Origin: Polaromonas jejuensis NBRC 106434
GTDB lineage: Bacteria > Pseudomonadota > Gammaproteobacteria > Burkholderiales > Burkholderiaceae_C
Length of the DNA stretch: 64,000 bases
Direction of reading: 5' to 3'
Assembly: GCF_001598235.1 (NCBI RefSeq)
Contig: NZ_BCYO01000002.1
Coordinates: 248,001 to 312,000, forward strand
Both the position numbers and the translations under genes were made by a program. The notes under the pieces were generated by a model, which did no database searches, was not told the origin of the DNA, and saw only the letters and a list, made by a program, of their open reading frames with translations. Shown piece after piece: positions 26,627-35,554 of the stretch; the stretch's first letter is position 1; each line of letters opens with the position of its first letter.

Positions 26627-28072
26627 TCAGCGCGGCGCCTGCGCATATGGGCTTTGCTGCCGCACCAGCGCCCCCAAAGTTTGCATGGCCGCCTCAAAGC
26701 GCGCACTCCAGGGGTGGCCGTAGTTCAAACGCAGGCAATGCCCGAAGTTGCGGCGCGCTGAAAAAATCGGCCCGGGTGCCACGCTGATGCCCTGCTCCAG
26801 CGCCGCGTGGTGCAGGGCCAGCGCATCAAAGCCCTGGGCAAACTCCACCCATACAAAATAGCCGCCGGCCGGTCGCGATACCCGCACCCCTTGCGGAAAG
26901 TGGCGCGCAATCGCCGCCAGCAGGCTGGACAGCTGCGACTCCATGGCGTGGCGCAGCCGGCGCAGATGCTTGTCGTAGCCACCATGCTGCAAGTAGTCAG
27001 CCACCGCCAGCTGCGCCGGCAGGCTGGCCGACAGCGTGGTCATGAGCTTGAGCCGCGCTATCTGCTGGCCGAAGCGCCCGGGCGCGACCCAGCCCACGCG
27101 GTAACCGGGTGCCAGTGTCTTGCTGAAGGAACTGCAATGCATCACCAGCCCCTTGCGGTCAAAGGCCTTGGCCGGCAAGGGGCTGCGGTTGCCGAAGTAG
27201 AGCTCGCCATACACATCGTCTTCAATCAGCGGGATGTCATGGCTGGCCAGCAGGGCCACCAGGGCCTTCTTTTTCGCCAGCGACAGGCTCGCGCCCATGG
27301 GGTTTTGAAAAGACGTCATGAACCAGCAGGCCTTGACCGGATGGCGCTTGAGGGCCTGGTCCAGCGCGGCCAGGTCCAGGCCATCCTGCGGATGCACGGG
27401 GATTTCCAGCGCCTTCATCTTGAGCCGCTCCAGCGCCTGCAGGCCGGCATAAAACCCGGGCGACTCGATGGCGATCAGGTCACCGGGCCGGGCCGCCGCC
27501 GTGAGGCAGAGGTTGAGCGCTTCCAGTGCGCCACTGGTCACGATCAGTTCTTGCGCCGACTGCGCCATGCCCATGCCCAGATAGCGCAGCGCAATCTGCT
27601 GGCGCAACACCGGGTGGCCCTGCGGCAGGCTGGCGACGGTGTCCTGCCCGTGCAGATGGCGCGCCACGCGGGCCAGCGACTTGCCCAAACGTTGCAGGGG
27701 AAACAGCTCGGGCGCTGGAAAGGCCGAGCCCATAGGCACGATGGCAGGGTCCTGCACGGCGTCCAGCACGGAGAACACCAGCTCGCTGATGTCCAGCCGC
27801 GGCGCCACCCGGGCCGGCGCGCTGCCAGACTTGCCGGCGGCGGGCGCGGCCAGTGGCTGCATGGCCGATGCCGTCACGTAGTAGCCCGAACGCGGGCGGG
27901 CGCGCACCAGCCCTTTTTCCTCCAGCCAGTAGTAGGCCTTGAAAGCCGTGGAGGCGCTGAGCCCGTGCTGCGCCGTGATGGTGCGAATCGACGGCAGCCG
28001 GGTGCCGGGGGCCAGCCGGCCGTTGCGGATATCGGTGGCCAGCAGTTCGACCAGTTGCTCGTAGCGCTTCAT
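26627..28072 (-). CDS. MocR-family regulator (GntR-type HTH fused to PLP aminotransferase domain)
   Basis: This 481-residue protein has a winged HTH (about 8-76; LPSIRTITAQHGLSASTAFKAYYWLE) and a fold-type I aminotransferase domain with the PLP lysine in CSSFSKTLAPGYRVGW. MocR proteins use PLP or its aldimine as effector and bind direct repeats next to their targets. It is divergent from a cytochrome c pair 131 bp away, and three direct repeats lie between. Its start is the ATG at 28072. Confidence 0.93.
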   Translation of the reverse strand: MKRYEQLVELLATDIRNGRLAPGTRLPSIRTITAQHGLSASTAFKAYYWLEEKGLVRARPRSGYYVTASAMQPLAAPAAGKSGSAPARVAPRLDISELVFSVLDAVQDPAIVPMGSAFPAPELFPLQRLGKSLARVARHLHGQDTVASLPQGHPVLRQQIALRYLGMGMAQSAQELIVTSGALEALNLCLTAAARPGDLIAIESPGFYAGLQALERLKMKALEIPVHPQDGLDLAALDQALKRHPVKACWFMTSFQNPMGASLSLAKKKALVALLASHDIPLIEDDVYGELYFGNRSPLPAKAFDRKGLVMHCSSFSKTLAPGYRVGWVAPGRFGQQIARLKLMTTLSASLPAQLAVADYLQHGGYDKHLRRLRHAMESQLSSLLAAIARHFPQGVRVSRPAGGYFVWVEFAQGFDALALHHAALEQGISVAPGPIFSARRNFGHCLRLNYGHPWSARFEAAMQTLGALVRQQSPYAQAPR

Positions 28073-28115
28073 GGGGCCTCGGTGGGGTGCCTGGCCAGGG
28101 TCGGGCAATGGCGGC

Positions 28116-28179
28116 CATCTGATATTCTAATTTTTGGAAAATTGGCATCTGGTATGCTTTTTTAGACCCCATCTGATGC
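28116..28179. promoter_or_regulatory. Three direct repeats CATCTG(A/G)T, putative MocR-family operator
   Basis: CATCTGATAT (28116-28125), CATCTGGTAT (28146-28155) and CATCTGATGC (28170-28179) are direct repeats with 30 and 24 bp between starts. Same-strand repeats at multiples of about one helical turn are the pattern expected for MocR binding. They are the only notable signal in the 131-bp divergent region. Confidence 0.5.
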
Positions 28180-28203
28180 TTACGCATCCGGCCCGTGTCA
28201 GGC

Positions 28204-29001
28204 ATGATTCAGCCCATGGCAAAGACCCTCTCCCTTATCCGCAGGCTCGCCGCCGCGGGCTTACTGGCCGGCCTGACGGGCCTGGCCGCGAGCCCCATGG
28301 CCACCGCCGCGCCGTTTGAAGACACCATCGCCCAGCGCGCCATCGCCTGCACCGCCTGCCACGGCCCGCAGGGCCGCGCGGCGCCCGACGGCTATTACCC
28401 GCGACTGGCCGGAAAGCCGGCGGGCTACCTCTACAACCAACTGCTCAGCTTTCGCGACGGGCGGCGCCACTACGGCCTCATGACACAGCTGCTGGAGCCG
28501 CTCAGCGGGCCCGCAGGCGACGCCTACCTGATGGAGATCGCGCAGTACTTTTCGCAGCTTGAGGTGCCCTACCCGGCGCCGCTGCCCACCACGGCATCGG
28601 CCGAGTCCCTGCGCCACGGCCAGCGCCTGGTAAAGGAAGGCGACGCAACTCGCCAGCTTCCGGCCTGCGTGCAATGCCACGGCCTGGCCATGACCGGCGT
28701 GTCGCCCAACATTCCGGGCCTGCTGGGCCTGCCGCGCGACTACCTGAATGCGCAGCTGGGCGCCTGGAAAAACGGCCAGCGCCGCGCCCACGCGCCCGAC
28801 TGCATGAAGGACGTGGTGGCCCGCCTCAGCCTGGAAGACATCAATGCCGTGGCCAACTGGCTGGCCGCGCAGCCCCTGCCCGCCAGCACCAAACCCGCCA
28901 CCGCCCTGCCGGCGCTCGCCCCGGGCGCGGCGCCCATCAGCTGCGGCAGCGCACCCGCAGCGCCGTCCCTGAAAGCGGCCGAACCGAAGGCCCGGAAATG
29001 A
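28204..29001 (+). CDS. Di-haem cytochrome c (c4-like)
   Basis: This 265-residue exported cytochrome has an N-terminal signal peptide (cleaved about residue 36, after ATAA) and two haem sites, CTACH (49-53) and CVQCH (155-159), in two similar lobes, as in cytochromes c4. It acts in the periplasm as an electron carrier. Its stop overlaps the start of the tri-haem gene (ATGA), so both are coupled. The start could also be the ATG at 28216. Confidence 0.9.
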   Translation: MIQPMAKTLSLIRRLAAAGLLAGLTGLAASPMATAAPFEDTIAQRAIACTACHGPQGRAAPDGYYPRLAGKPAGYLYNQLLSFRDGRRHYGLMTQLLEPLSGPAGDAYLMEIAQYFSQLEVPYPAPLPTTASAESLRHGQRLVKEGDATRQLPACVQCHGLAMTGVSPNIPGLLGLPRDYLNAQLGAWKNGQRRAHAPDCMKDVVARLSLEDINAVANWLAAQPLPASTKPATALPALAPGAAPISCGSAPAAPSLKAAEPKARK

Positions 29002-30275
29002 AAAAAACAATCAAGTTCACGCTGGCACTGGGCGTTGTGGTGGCCGGCGCGGCAGCGCTGGTCTGGGCGCTGAACGTGCGCGACGAAGTCGATGTGAATA
29101 CGCCCGTGGCCACGGCCGCCCCCAGCGATGGCCTGATTGCGCGCGGCGCCTATCTGGCACGCGCCGGCAACTGCGTGACCTGCCACACGGCAAAGGGCGG
29201 CGAAAGCTATGCCGGCGGCCGCGGCATAGACACGCCCTTCGGCACCGTCTACACCTCCAACCTCACGCCCGATGACAACACCGGCATAGGCAGCTGGTCA
29301 CCGGCCCATTTCTGGCGTGCCATGCACAACGGGCGCTCCAAGAACGGCCGCCTGCTCTACCCCGCCTTTCCCTATCCCGACTACACCCAGGTGACGCGCG
29401 AAGACTCCGACGCGATCTATGCCTACCTGCACAGCCTGCCCCCCGTGGCCCAGCCCAACCGGCCGCACGCGGTGCGCTTTCCCTACAACTCGCAGGCCGC
29501 GCTGGCGGTATGGCGCGCGCTGTATTTCAGCCCCGGCGTGTACGAGGCCGACACCCGCCGCAACGCGGAGTGGAACCGCGGCGCCTACCTGGTCAAGGGC
29601 CTGGGCCACTGCAGTGCCTGCCATACCGCGCGCAACGTGATGGGCGCCACCAGCACCGGGCTGGACCTGGCCGGCGGCCTGATTCCGATGCAGAACTGGT
29701 ATGCGCCCTCACTCACCTCGCCGCACGAAGCCGGCGTGGGCGACTGGGACCGGGCGCACATCGTGAGCCTGCTTAAATCCGGCGTCTCGCCGCGCGCCTC
29801 GGTCACCGGCCCGATGGCCGACGTCGTGCTGAACAGCACGCAGTACCTGAACGACGAAGACCTGGGCGCCATGGCACAGTTCCTCAAGGAGCTGCCGGCC
29901 GCGCCGTCGGACTCCGACGCCCCCAGCGCCCCGGCCATCTCCTCGGCCAAAGGCGCCAAGCTGTACGAGCAGCATTGCGCGCAGTGCCACGGCAATGCCG
30001 GCCAGGGGATTGCGAACGCCTACCCGGCGCTGGCGGGCAACCGCGCCGTGACCATGAAGTCCACCGCCAACCTGGTGCAGATCGTGCTCAACGGGGGCTA
30101 TGCGCCCGCCACCGAAGGCAACCCGCGACCCTTTGGCATGCCGCCCTTTGTGCTGGTGATGAACGACAACGACATGGCGGCGGTGCTCACGCATATACGC
30201 GGCGCCTGGGGCAACCAGGCCGGCGAAATCACCCCCTTTGAAGTGAACCGCGTCCGCGCCAACCGCGCGCCCTGA
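28998..30275 (+). CDS. Tri-haem cytochrome c (alcohol/gluconate dehydrogenase cytochrome subunit type)
   Basis: This 425-residue protein has an N-terminal helix (ALGVVVAGAAALVWAL) that probably anchors it to the inner membrane, and three haem sites: CVTCH (59-63), CSACH (205-209) and CAQCH (327-331). It matches the membrane-bound cytochrome subunit of periplasmic dehydrogenases (alcohol, aldehyde, gluconate). Such subunits normally pass electrons to ubiquinone. No molybdo-flavin, PQQ or FAD dehydrogenase gene is next to it, so its electron donor is unknown. Confidence 0.9.
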   Translation: MKKTIKFTLALGVVVAGAAALVWALNVRDEVDVNTPVATAAPSDGLIARGAYLARAGNCVTCHTAKGGESYAGGRGIDTPFGTVYTSNLTPDDNTGIGSWSPAHFWRAMHNGRSKNGRLLYPAFPYPDYTQVTREDSDAIYAYLHSLPPVAQPNRPHAVRFPYNSQAALAVWRALYFSPGVYEADTRRNAEWNRGAYLVKGLGHCSACHTARNVMGATSTGLDLAGGLIPMQNWYAPSLTSPHEAGVGDWDRAHIVSLLKSGVSPRASVTGPMADVVLNSTQYLNDEDLGAMAQFLKELPAAPSDSDAPSAPAISSAKGAKLYEQHCAQCHGNAGQGIANAYPALAGNRAVTMKSTANLVQIVLNGGYAPATEGNPRPFGMPPFVLVMNDNDMAAVLTHIRGAWGNQAGEITPFEVNRVRANRAP

Positions 30276-30306
30276 ACGAGGCCGGGGGCGTGGCGGCCGC
30301 AGGCGG

Positions 30307-31542
30307 TTATTCAGTCATGCGGTCGCGGTGGGCCAGTGCCGGAAACCCCTTCAGCCACAGCGCGGCCACCAGCAAGGTGCCCAAGCCGCCGGCCAGCACC
30401 GAGCCCACGGGGCCCAGCAGGGCCGCCGTCGCACCGGACTCGAACTCGCCCAGCTGGTTGGAAGCGCCTATGAACACCGAGTTGACCGCGCTGACCCGGC
30501 CGCGCATGGCGTTGGGGGTTTCAATCTGCATCAGCGTCTGCCGCACCACCACGCTCACCATGTCGGCGCCGCCCGAGATGGCCAGCGCGCCCAGGGACAG
30601 CACAAAGCTGCCCGACAGGCCAAACACCGCCATGCACAGCCCGTAAAGCGCCACCGCCGCGAGCATGGTGTGGCCCACGCGCCGCTCCAGCGGCCAGCGC
30701 GTCAGCACCACCGAAGCCAGCAAGGCGCCCGCCGCCGGGGCCGCACGCAACAAACCCAGGCCCCAGGCCCCGACATGCAGGATGTCTTTCGCAAACATGG
30801 GCAGCAGCGCCGTGGCGCCGCCCAGCAGCACGGCAAACAGGTCCAGCGACACGGCCCCGAGCAAGGCCTTGCGCCGCCACACAAACTCCACCCCGGCCAG
30901 CAGCGCGCGCAAGGACACCGGTTCGCGCGGCGACGGCGCATGGTCGTAGCGCAAGACGGCAACCAGCATGCTGCCGGCCACAAACAGAAAAGCACAGGTG
31001 GCATAGACCGCCGTGGCACCCGCCACAAAGATCACGCCGCCCAGCGCCGGCCCGCCAATCACCGCCGCCTGCATGCCGCCCGAGCTGAAAGCCATGGCGC
31101 GCGGCAGCATGGCCGGCGGCACCAGCATGGGCATGAGGGCCTGCTGCGCCGGCATCTGGAAGGCCCGGGCCACGCCCAGCAGCACCGACACCGCCAGCAG
31201 CAGTTCGCGCGAAGCCCAGCTGGCCGAAGCGCCCCAGCCCTGCGTGGCGGCCACCAGGATCAGCGCCACACTGGCCTGCGTGACCAGGCAGGCGGCGATG
31301 ATGCGGCCACGGTGCACCCGGTCGGCCACATGGCCGGCCACCAAAGTCAGCAGCAGCGCCGGCGCAAACTGGTACAGGCCGACCAGGCCCAGGTCCCAGG
31401 CGCTGCCCGTCAGTCCATACATCTGCCAGCCCACGGCCACCATCAGCATCTGGTTGCCCGCGGTGCCAAACAGCCGCGCCGACCACATGCGCATGAAAGC
31501 GCGCTGGCGCGTCAGATCCTGAAAGCTGTGGGTGGGTCTCAT
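30307..31542 (-). CDS. MFS transporter
   Basis: This 411-residue membrane protein has about 12 predicted helices and resembles the enterobactin-exporter (EntS/MFS_3) group. The inter-helix loop GHVADRVHRGR between helices 2 and 3 is the MFS motif. It ends 32 bp from the tri-haem cytochrome gene, convergent. It is likely an exporter of a small hydrophobic molecule, but the substrate cannot be predicted. Confidence 0.88.
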   Translation of the reverse strand: MRPTHSFQDLTRQRAFMRMWSARLFGTAGNQMLMVAVGWQMYGLTGSAWDLGLVGLYQFAPALLLTLVAGHVADRVHRGRIIAACLVTQASVALILVAATQGWGASASWASRELLLAVSVLLGVARAFQMPAQQALMPMLVPPAMLPRAMAFSSGGMQAAVIGGPALGGVIFVAGATAVYATCAFLFVAGSMLVAVLRYDHAPSPREPVSLRALLAGVEFVWRRKALLGAVSLDLFAVLLGGATALLPMFAKDILHVGAWGLGLLRAAPAAGALLASVVLTRWPLERRVGHTMLAAVALYGLCMAVFGLSGSFVLSLGALAISGGADMVSVVVRQTLMQIETPNAMRGRVSAVNSVFIGASNQLGEFESGATAALLGPVGSVLAGGLGTLLVAALWLKGFPALAHRDRMTE

Positions 31543-31605
31543 GGGCGTTGAAGCTTAACAGCGGGCCACCACCCCGCGTCATCGCCCCAGCGCCTGGCCG
31601 CTCTC

Positions 31606-31660
31606 GATTTAATAGCTAGCTGCGCCCTATGCATAATGGCTACAACCATTTTTAGCCCTG
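31606..31660. repeat. Dispersed ATAGC-type intergenic repeat, copy f
   Basis: GATTTAATAGCTAGC, TGCGCCCTATGC, ATAATGGCTAC and ATTTTTAGCC follow in the family order. It lies in the divergent region between the MFS gene and the NADH dehydrogenase gene. Confidence 0.65.
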
Positions 31661-31753
31661 AAAACAAATGTTTCAAGGGAGCCGGACAAGGCCGCCAGCC
31701 CGGCGGCGGCCACGGCGGCAGTTACCATCGGCGGCAGAACAAGGAGAAGGCTT

Positions 31754-33064
31754 ATGCAACGCATCGTCATCGTCGGAGGCGGCGCCGGAGGGCTGGCACT
31801 GGCAACCCAACTGGGCAAAAGCCTGGGTAAAAAGGGGCTGGCGGACATCACCCTGGTGGATGCCGCCCGCACCCATGTCTGGAAGCCCCTGCTGCACCAG
31901 CTGGCCGCGGGCAGCTTTGACACCCATGCCGAAGAAATCGAATACCTGGCGCAGGCCCGCTGGAACCACTTCAAGTTCCGCCTTGGCAGCCTGGTCGGCG
32001 TGGACCGCCACAACAAGACGCTGCAACTGGCAGCAAGCTATGACGAGGCCGGCCGCGAGATCACGCCGGCCCAGCAGCTGGGCTACGACACGCTGGTGAT
32101 TGCCGTGGGCAGCCAGACCAACGACTTCGGCACACAGGGCGCGGCCGAGCACACCATCAAGCTCGACAGCCCGCAAGCGGCCAAACACTTCAATGACCGC
32201 TTGATCAATGCCTGCATACGCGCGCAAACCGTGCCGCGCGCGGCGGGCAGCGGGCGCCTCACCGTGGCGATTGTGGGCGGCGGCGCCACGGGCGTGGAGC
32301 TGGCCGCCGAACTGCATGCCGCCGCGCGCGTGCTGGCCAACTACGGCTTTGACCATATCCATCCCGAGAAGGATTTGCAGATCGTGCTGGTCGAAGCCGC
32401 GCCGCGACTGCTGGCGCAACTGCCCGAGCGCCTGAGCGAATCGGCGATGCGGGAATTGCGCAAGCTGGCCATTGAAGTGCACACCAACGAAAAAGTCGTG
32501 GAAGTCACCGCCGACGGCCTGAAGATGGCCAGCGGCAAGGTGATCTCATCGAGCATCACCGTGTGGGCCGCCGGCGTGAAGGCCGCCGACTTTTTAAGAA
32601 CCATAGGCGGCGACGACCCGCTGGAAACCAGCAAGCTCAACCAGCTGATGGTCAACGGCAACCTGCAGACCACGCGCGACCCCAGCATTTATGCCTTTGG
32701 CGACTGCGCCGCCTGCCAGCAGCCCGACGGCACCTGGGTGCCGCCCCGCGCCCAGGCCGCCTACCAGCAGGCCATGTACCTGACGCGCGCCCTGCCGCGG
32801 CTGGCCGCCGGCCAGGCGGTAGCGCCGTTTGTCTTCAAGGACCAGGGCTCGCTGGTGTCGCTGTCGGAGTATTCATCGGTCGGCAGCCTGATGGGCAGCC
32901 TGACCAAGGGCAGCTTTTTTGTTGAAGGCCAGTTCGCCAAGCTGATGTACTGGGCCCTGCACAAACAGCACCAGCTGGCGCTGGGCGGTTTCAAGAAAAC
33001 GGCGCTGATCACGCTGTCGGAAATGATTGACCGGACGTACCGCCCGCGCATCAAGTTGCATTGA
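31754..33064 (+). CDS. ndh: Type II NADH dehydrogenase (NDH-2 family)
   Basis: This 436-residue FAD protein passes electrons from NADH to quinone at the cytoplasmic face without pumping protons. It has two Rossmann motifs, IVGGGAGGLALATQLG (FAD, residues 5-20) and VAIVGGGATGVELAAEL (NAD, about 172), and the C-terminal FAD contact YAFGDCAAC. The C-terminal region (about 375-430) has amphipathic helices that hold NDH-2 on the membrane. AAGGAG lies a few bases before the ATG. It is the upstream member of a cluster of three small co-directional genes. Confidence 0.9.
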   Translation: MQRIVIVGGGAGGLALATQLGKSLGKKGLADITLVDAARTHVWKPLLHQLAAGSFDTHAEEIEYLAQARWNHFKFRLGSLVGVDRHNKTLQLAASYDEAGREITPAQQLGYDTLVIAVGSQTNDFGTQGAAEHTIKLDSPQAAKHFNDRLINACIRAQTVPRAAGSGRLTVAIVGGGATGVELAAELHAAARVLANYGFDHIHPEKDLQIVLVEAAPRLLAQLPERLSESAMRELRKLAIEVHTNEKVVEVTADGLKMASGKVISSSITVWAAGVKAADFLRTIGGDDPLETSKLNQLMVNGNLQTTRDPSIYAFGDCAACQQPDGTWVPPRAQAAYQQAMYLTRALPRLAAGQAVAPFVFKDQGSLVSLSEYSSVGSLMGSLTKGSFFVEGQFAKLMYWALHKQHQLALGGFKKTALITLSEMIDRTYRPRIKLH

Positions 33065-33095
33065 TAATCGGCCTATAAATCAACCGGAGAGCACC

Positions 33096-33239
33096 ATGGC
33101 AAAAGGTCAGCAACACAACGAGAAGATGGTCAAGAAACCGAAGAAAGACACCTCGCCGCCCAAGCCGGTGTCGCCCGATGCGGTGCGCCCGACCATCGTG
33201 ACGCAGATCCCGCTGCGCGGCAAACTGAAAAACAAATAA
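33096..33239 (+). CDS. Small basic conserved protein (47 aa)
   Basis: This gene starts at ATG 33096 with GGAGAG six bases upstream, 31 bp after ndh. The product begins [20 protein letters not shown] and is Lys/Pro-rich with no hydrophobic core, so it is probably disordered. Function unknown. The good ribosome site, gene order and codon use argue for a real gene. Confidence 0.65.
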   Translation: MAKGQQHNEKMVKKPKKDTSPPKPVSPDAVRPTIVTQIPLRGKLKNK

Positions 33240-33270
33240 GCGGTGACGGCTTCTTCCGCGCCCCAATTTT

Positions 33271-33343
33271 CCGCCGGGCCGCCCCAAGGAAAATCAGCCC
33301 CCTCGAGGGGCAGCGAGGACACGTCAGTGCCGAGCGTGGGGGC
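33271..33343. repeat. GC-rich palindromic intergenic repeat, copy B
   Basis: It ends CGAGCGTGGGGGC and has the hairpin core CCCCCTCGAGGGG. It is the near-exact reverse complement of copy A at 5673. It lies between the 47-residue gene and the VF530 gene, directly before the latter's ATG at 33347. Confidence 0.75.
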
Positions 33344-33346
33344 TAT

Positions 33347-33613
33347 ATGACCGCGCAGCCGGGCAATCCGCTGCACGGCGTGACACTCGAGGCCATCGTC
33401 ACTTCGCTGGCCGATCACTACGGCTGGGAAGAACTCGGGCAGCGCATCAACATCCGCTGCTTCACCAGCGAGCCCAGCGTCGCGTCCAGCCTGAAATTCC
33501 TGCGCAAGACGCCCTGGGCGCGCGAGAAGGTGGAAAGCCTGTACCTCTTCATGCTGCGCGAGATCAAGCGCGCCAGCCCGCCGGTGCACAACTTTCCGCC
33601 GCCGCGGCCTTGA
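33347..33613 (+). CDS. VF530/DUF2132 family DNA-binding-like protein
   Basis: This 88-residue protein matches the VF530 family over its whole length: [54 protein letters not shown] and LYLFM. The family has a helix-hairpin DNA-binding-like fold from structural genomics, but no biological role is proven. The start directly follows repeat copy B; no strong ribosome site is visible, so its translation may depend on upstream sequences. Confidence 0.9.
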   Translation: MTAQPGNPLHGVTLEAIVTSLADHYGWEELGQRINIRCFTSEPSVASSLKFLRKTPWAREKVESLYLFMLREIKRASPPVHNFPPPRP

Positions 33614-33656
33614 GCCCTGCGCGGGTCCGGTCAGCGCGGCGCCCCATGACGGCCTC

Positions 33657-34355
33657 ATGATGCACGGCCCGCTGCCAAGCCATCTTCCGGCTGCGCCTGC
33701 CGCCGCCACCCCAGAGCTTGACGTGGTGCATGCCGATGCGCTGCTGCTGGTGCTGAACAAGCCTTCGGGCCTGCTGGCCGTGCCGGGACGCGGTGAGGAC
33801 AAGCAGGACTGCCTGAGCCGCCGCGTGCAGCGGCACTACCCCGACGCACTGATCGTGCACCGGCTGGACATGGCCACTTCGGGCCTGATGCTGATGGCGC
33901 GCGGCCTAGTCATGCAGCGCGCGCTCGGCAAAGCCTTCGAAAGCCGCGAGGTGCACAAGCGCTACGTGGCGGTGGTGGATGGCTGCCTCCGGCCGGCAGA
34001 AAGCCCCGATGGCTGGGGCCTGATCGATCTGCCCATCGCGGTCGACTGGCCGCGCCGCCCCTTGCGCATCATTGATGCGGCGCTTGGCAAACCCAGCCAG
34101 ACCCGTTGGCGGGCCATGGCTTTTGATGAGGCCACGCACAGCACGCGCGTGGAACTGGAGCCGCTCACCGGCCGCTCTCACCAGTTGCGCGTGCACATGC
34201 AGGCGCTGGGCCATCCCATGCTGGGCGACACCCTGTACGCCCCCGAGGCGGTGCAGGCCCGGGCGCCGCGCCTGCTGCTGCATGCCGCTTCGCTGCGGCT
34301 GGAACACCCGGCCAGCGGGGCCCTGCTGTGCTTTGAAAGCACACCCGGCTTCTAA
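33657..34355 (+). CDS. RluA-family pseudouridine synthase
   Basis: This 232-residue enzyme isomerises uridine in RNA. The catalytic Asp is in IVHRLDMATSGLMLMA; the block LVLNKPSGLLAVPGRG precedes it and VELEPLTGRSHQLRVHMQALGHPMLGD follows. It has no S4 domain and is of the short RluA (23S U746/tRNA U32) type. A second ATG follows the first directly. It is co-directional with the SDR gene. Confidence 0.88.
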   Translation: MMHGPLPSHLPAAPAAATPELDVVHADALLLVLNKPSGLLAVPGRGEDKQDCLSRRVQRHYPDALIVHRLDMATSGLMLMARGLVMQRALGKAFESREVHKRYVAVVDGCLRPAESPDGWGLIDLPIAVDWPRRPLRIIDAALGKPSQTRWRAMAFDEATHSTRVELEPLTGRSHQLRVHMQALGHPMLGDTLYAPEAVQARAPRLLLHAASLRLEHPASGALLCFESTPGF

Positions 34356-34396
34356 TTCCATTTCTACTTCAACGCGGGGCAGCGGGAGCCGCTACC

Positions 34397-35164
34397 ATGC
34401 AGGCCATGACGCAGCAACATCTCTTCATACTCACCGGCGCCTCACGCGGCATGGGCCTGGCCATGGCCCGCCAGCTTCTGACCCCGGGCCACACGGTGCT
34501 GTGCATTTCACGCAGCACGCAGCAAGCCCTGGCAGAGCACGCCGGGCAAACAGGCGCCACCTTGCTGCAATGGTCCCATGACCTGGCCGACAGCGCCGCG
34601 CTCGGTGCCAAGCTGGAAGGCTGGCTGCAGGATCAGGACGGCAAGGCTTGGGCCGGCGCCGCGCTCATCAACAATGCCGGCGTGATTCCCCGCATAGTTC
34701 CCCTCAGCGACGCCGACGCCTCCGACCTCGCCAGGGCCTTGCGCGTCGGGCTGGAAGCGCCCATGCAGCTCACGTCCGCGTTTCTGCGTGCCACCGACAG
34801 CTGGCCGGCCCCGCGCAAGGTGCTCAATATCTCGTCGGGCTTGGGACGCAGGCCCATGGCCTCGCAGGCGGCGTATTGCGCCGTCAAGGCGGGCATGGAT
34901 CACTTCACGCGCTGCCTCGCGCTGGAAGAAGCACTGAAGCCGCGCGGCGCCAGGGTCTGCTCGCTGGCGCCCGGCGTGATCGACACCGGCATGCAGCTGC
35001 AACTGCGCAGTGCGGACGAGGCGGCCTTTCCCGACCGCGAGAATTTCGCCCGCCTCAAAAGCGCAGGGCAATTGACCTCGCCCGAGGACGCTGCCAGCCG
35101 CGTGCTGGCCTATCTGGCGCGGGCTGACTTTGGGGACCAGGCCGTGGCGGACGTCAGGGGCTAG
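34397..35164 (+). CDS. Short-chain dehydrogenase/reductase (sepiapterin reductase-like)
   Basis: This 255-residue NAD(P)-dependent oxidoreductase has the nucleotide motif TGASRGMGLAMARQL at the N-terminus, the NNAG motif (INNAGV), and the Ser-Tyr-Lys triad (NISSG and YCAVKAG). The overall layout resembles sepiapterin reductase/YueD-like members. The substrate is not predictable from the sequence. A start at the second ATG (34406) is possible. Confidence 0.88.
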   Translation: MQAMTQQHLFILTGASRGMGLAMARQLLTPGHTVLCISRSTQQALAEHAGQTGATLLQWSHDLADSAALGAKLEGWLQDQDGKAWAGAALINNAGVIPRIVPLSDADASDLARALRVGLEAPMQLTSAFLRATDSWPAPRKVLNISSGLGRRPMASQAAYCAVKAGMDHFTRCLALEEALKPRGARVCSLAPGVIDTGMQLQLRSADEAAFPDRENFARLKSAGQLTSPEDAASRVLAYLARADFGDQAVADVRG

Positions 35165-35245
35165 CCCGCCTGCCCAACACGGTTGGGCCAGCGGCGGGTT
35201 TGACGGGCATCAGGAACTCACGAGTTCTGCCCGCATATGCCCGCG

Positions 35246-35485
35246 TCACCGGGTCTTGAGGATCTCGTAAATTTCGTCCTTGGTTTTCAGCCGTCTTTTC
35301 TTCAGCGTTTCAAGGGCCTCATCGCTGATGGAACCCACGCCCTTCTCGTATTTCGCAATGGTGTGGTTGTCGTCGTCGTACCGGGAGAAAAGGCGTGCAA
35401 ATTGCGCATCTGACGCTTTGAGGCTGTGCATTTTTTCCCGGTACTGCGGAAATTCATGCGCCAGGTCGTGGTTCAGAAAATCCAT
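35246..35485 (-). CDS. YdcH/DUF465 family protein
   Basis: This 79-residue helical protein has the DUF465 block HEFPQYREKMHSLKASDAQFARL and a C-terminal LKTKDEIYEILK. The family forms a helical hairpin of unknown role, often near stress genes. The start at 35485 has AAGGAG seven bases upstream. It lies between the SDR gene (convergent) and the universal-stress gene 70 bp upstream on the same strand, so the two may be cotranscribed. Confidence 0.88.
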   Translation of the reverse strand: MDFLNHDLAHEFPQYREKMHSLKASDAQFARLFSRYDDDNHTIAKYEKGVGSISDEALETLKKRRLKTKDEIYEILKTR

Positions 35486-35554
35486 GAAAACTCCTTGTGG
35501 TGGATGAGGAGACGCCGTAACGTGCTGCGGCGCCAGCAGCGAGAACACGACCAC

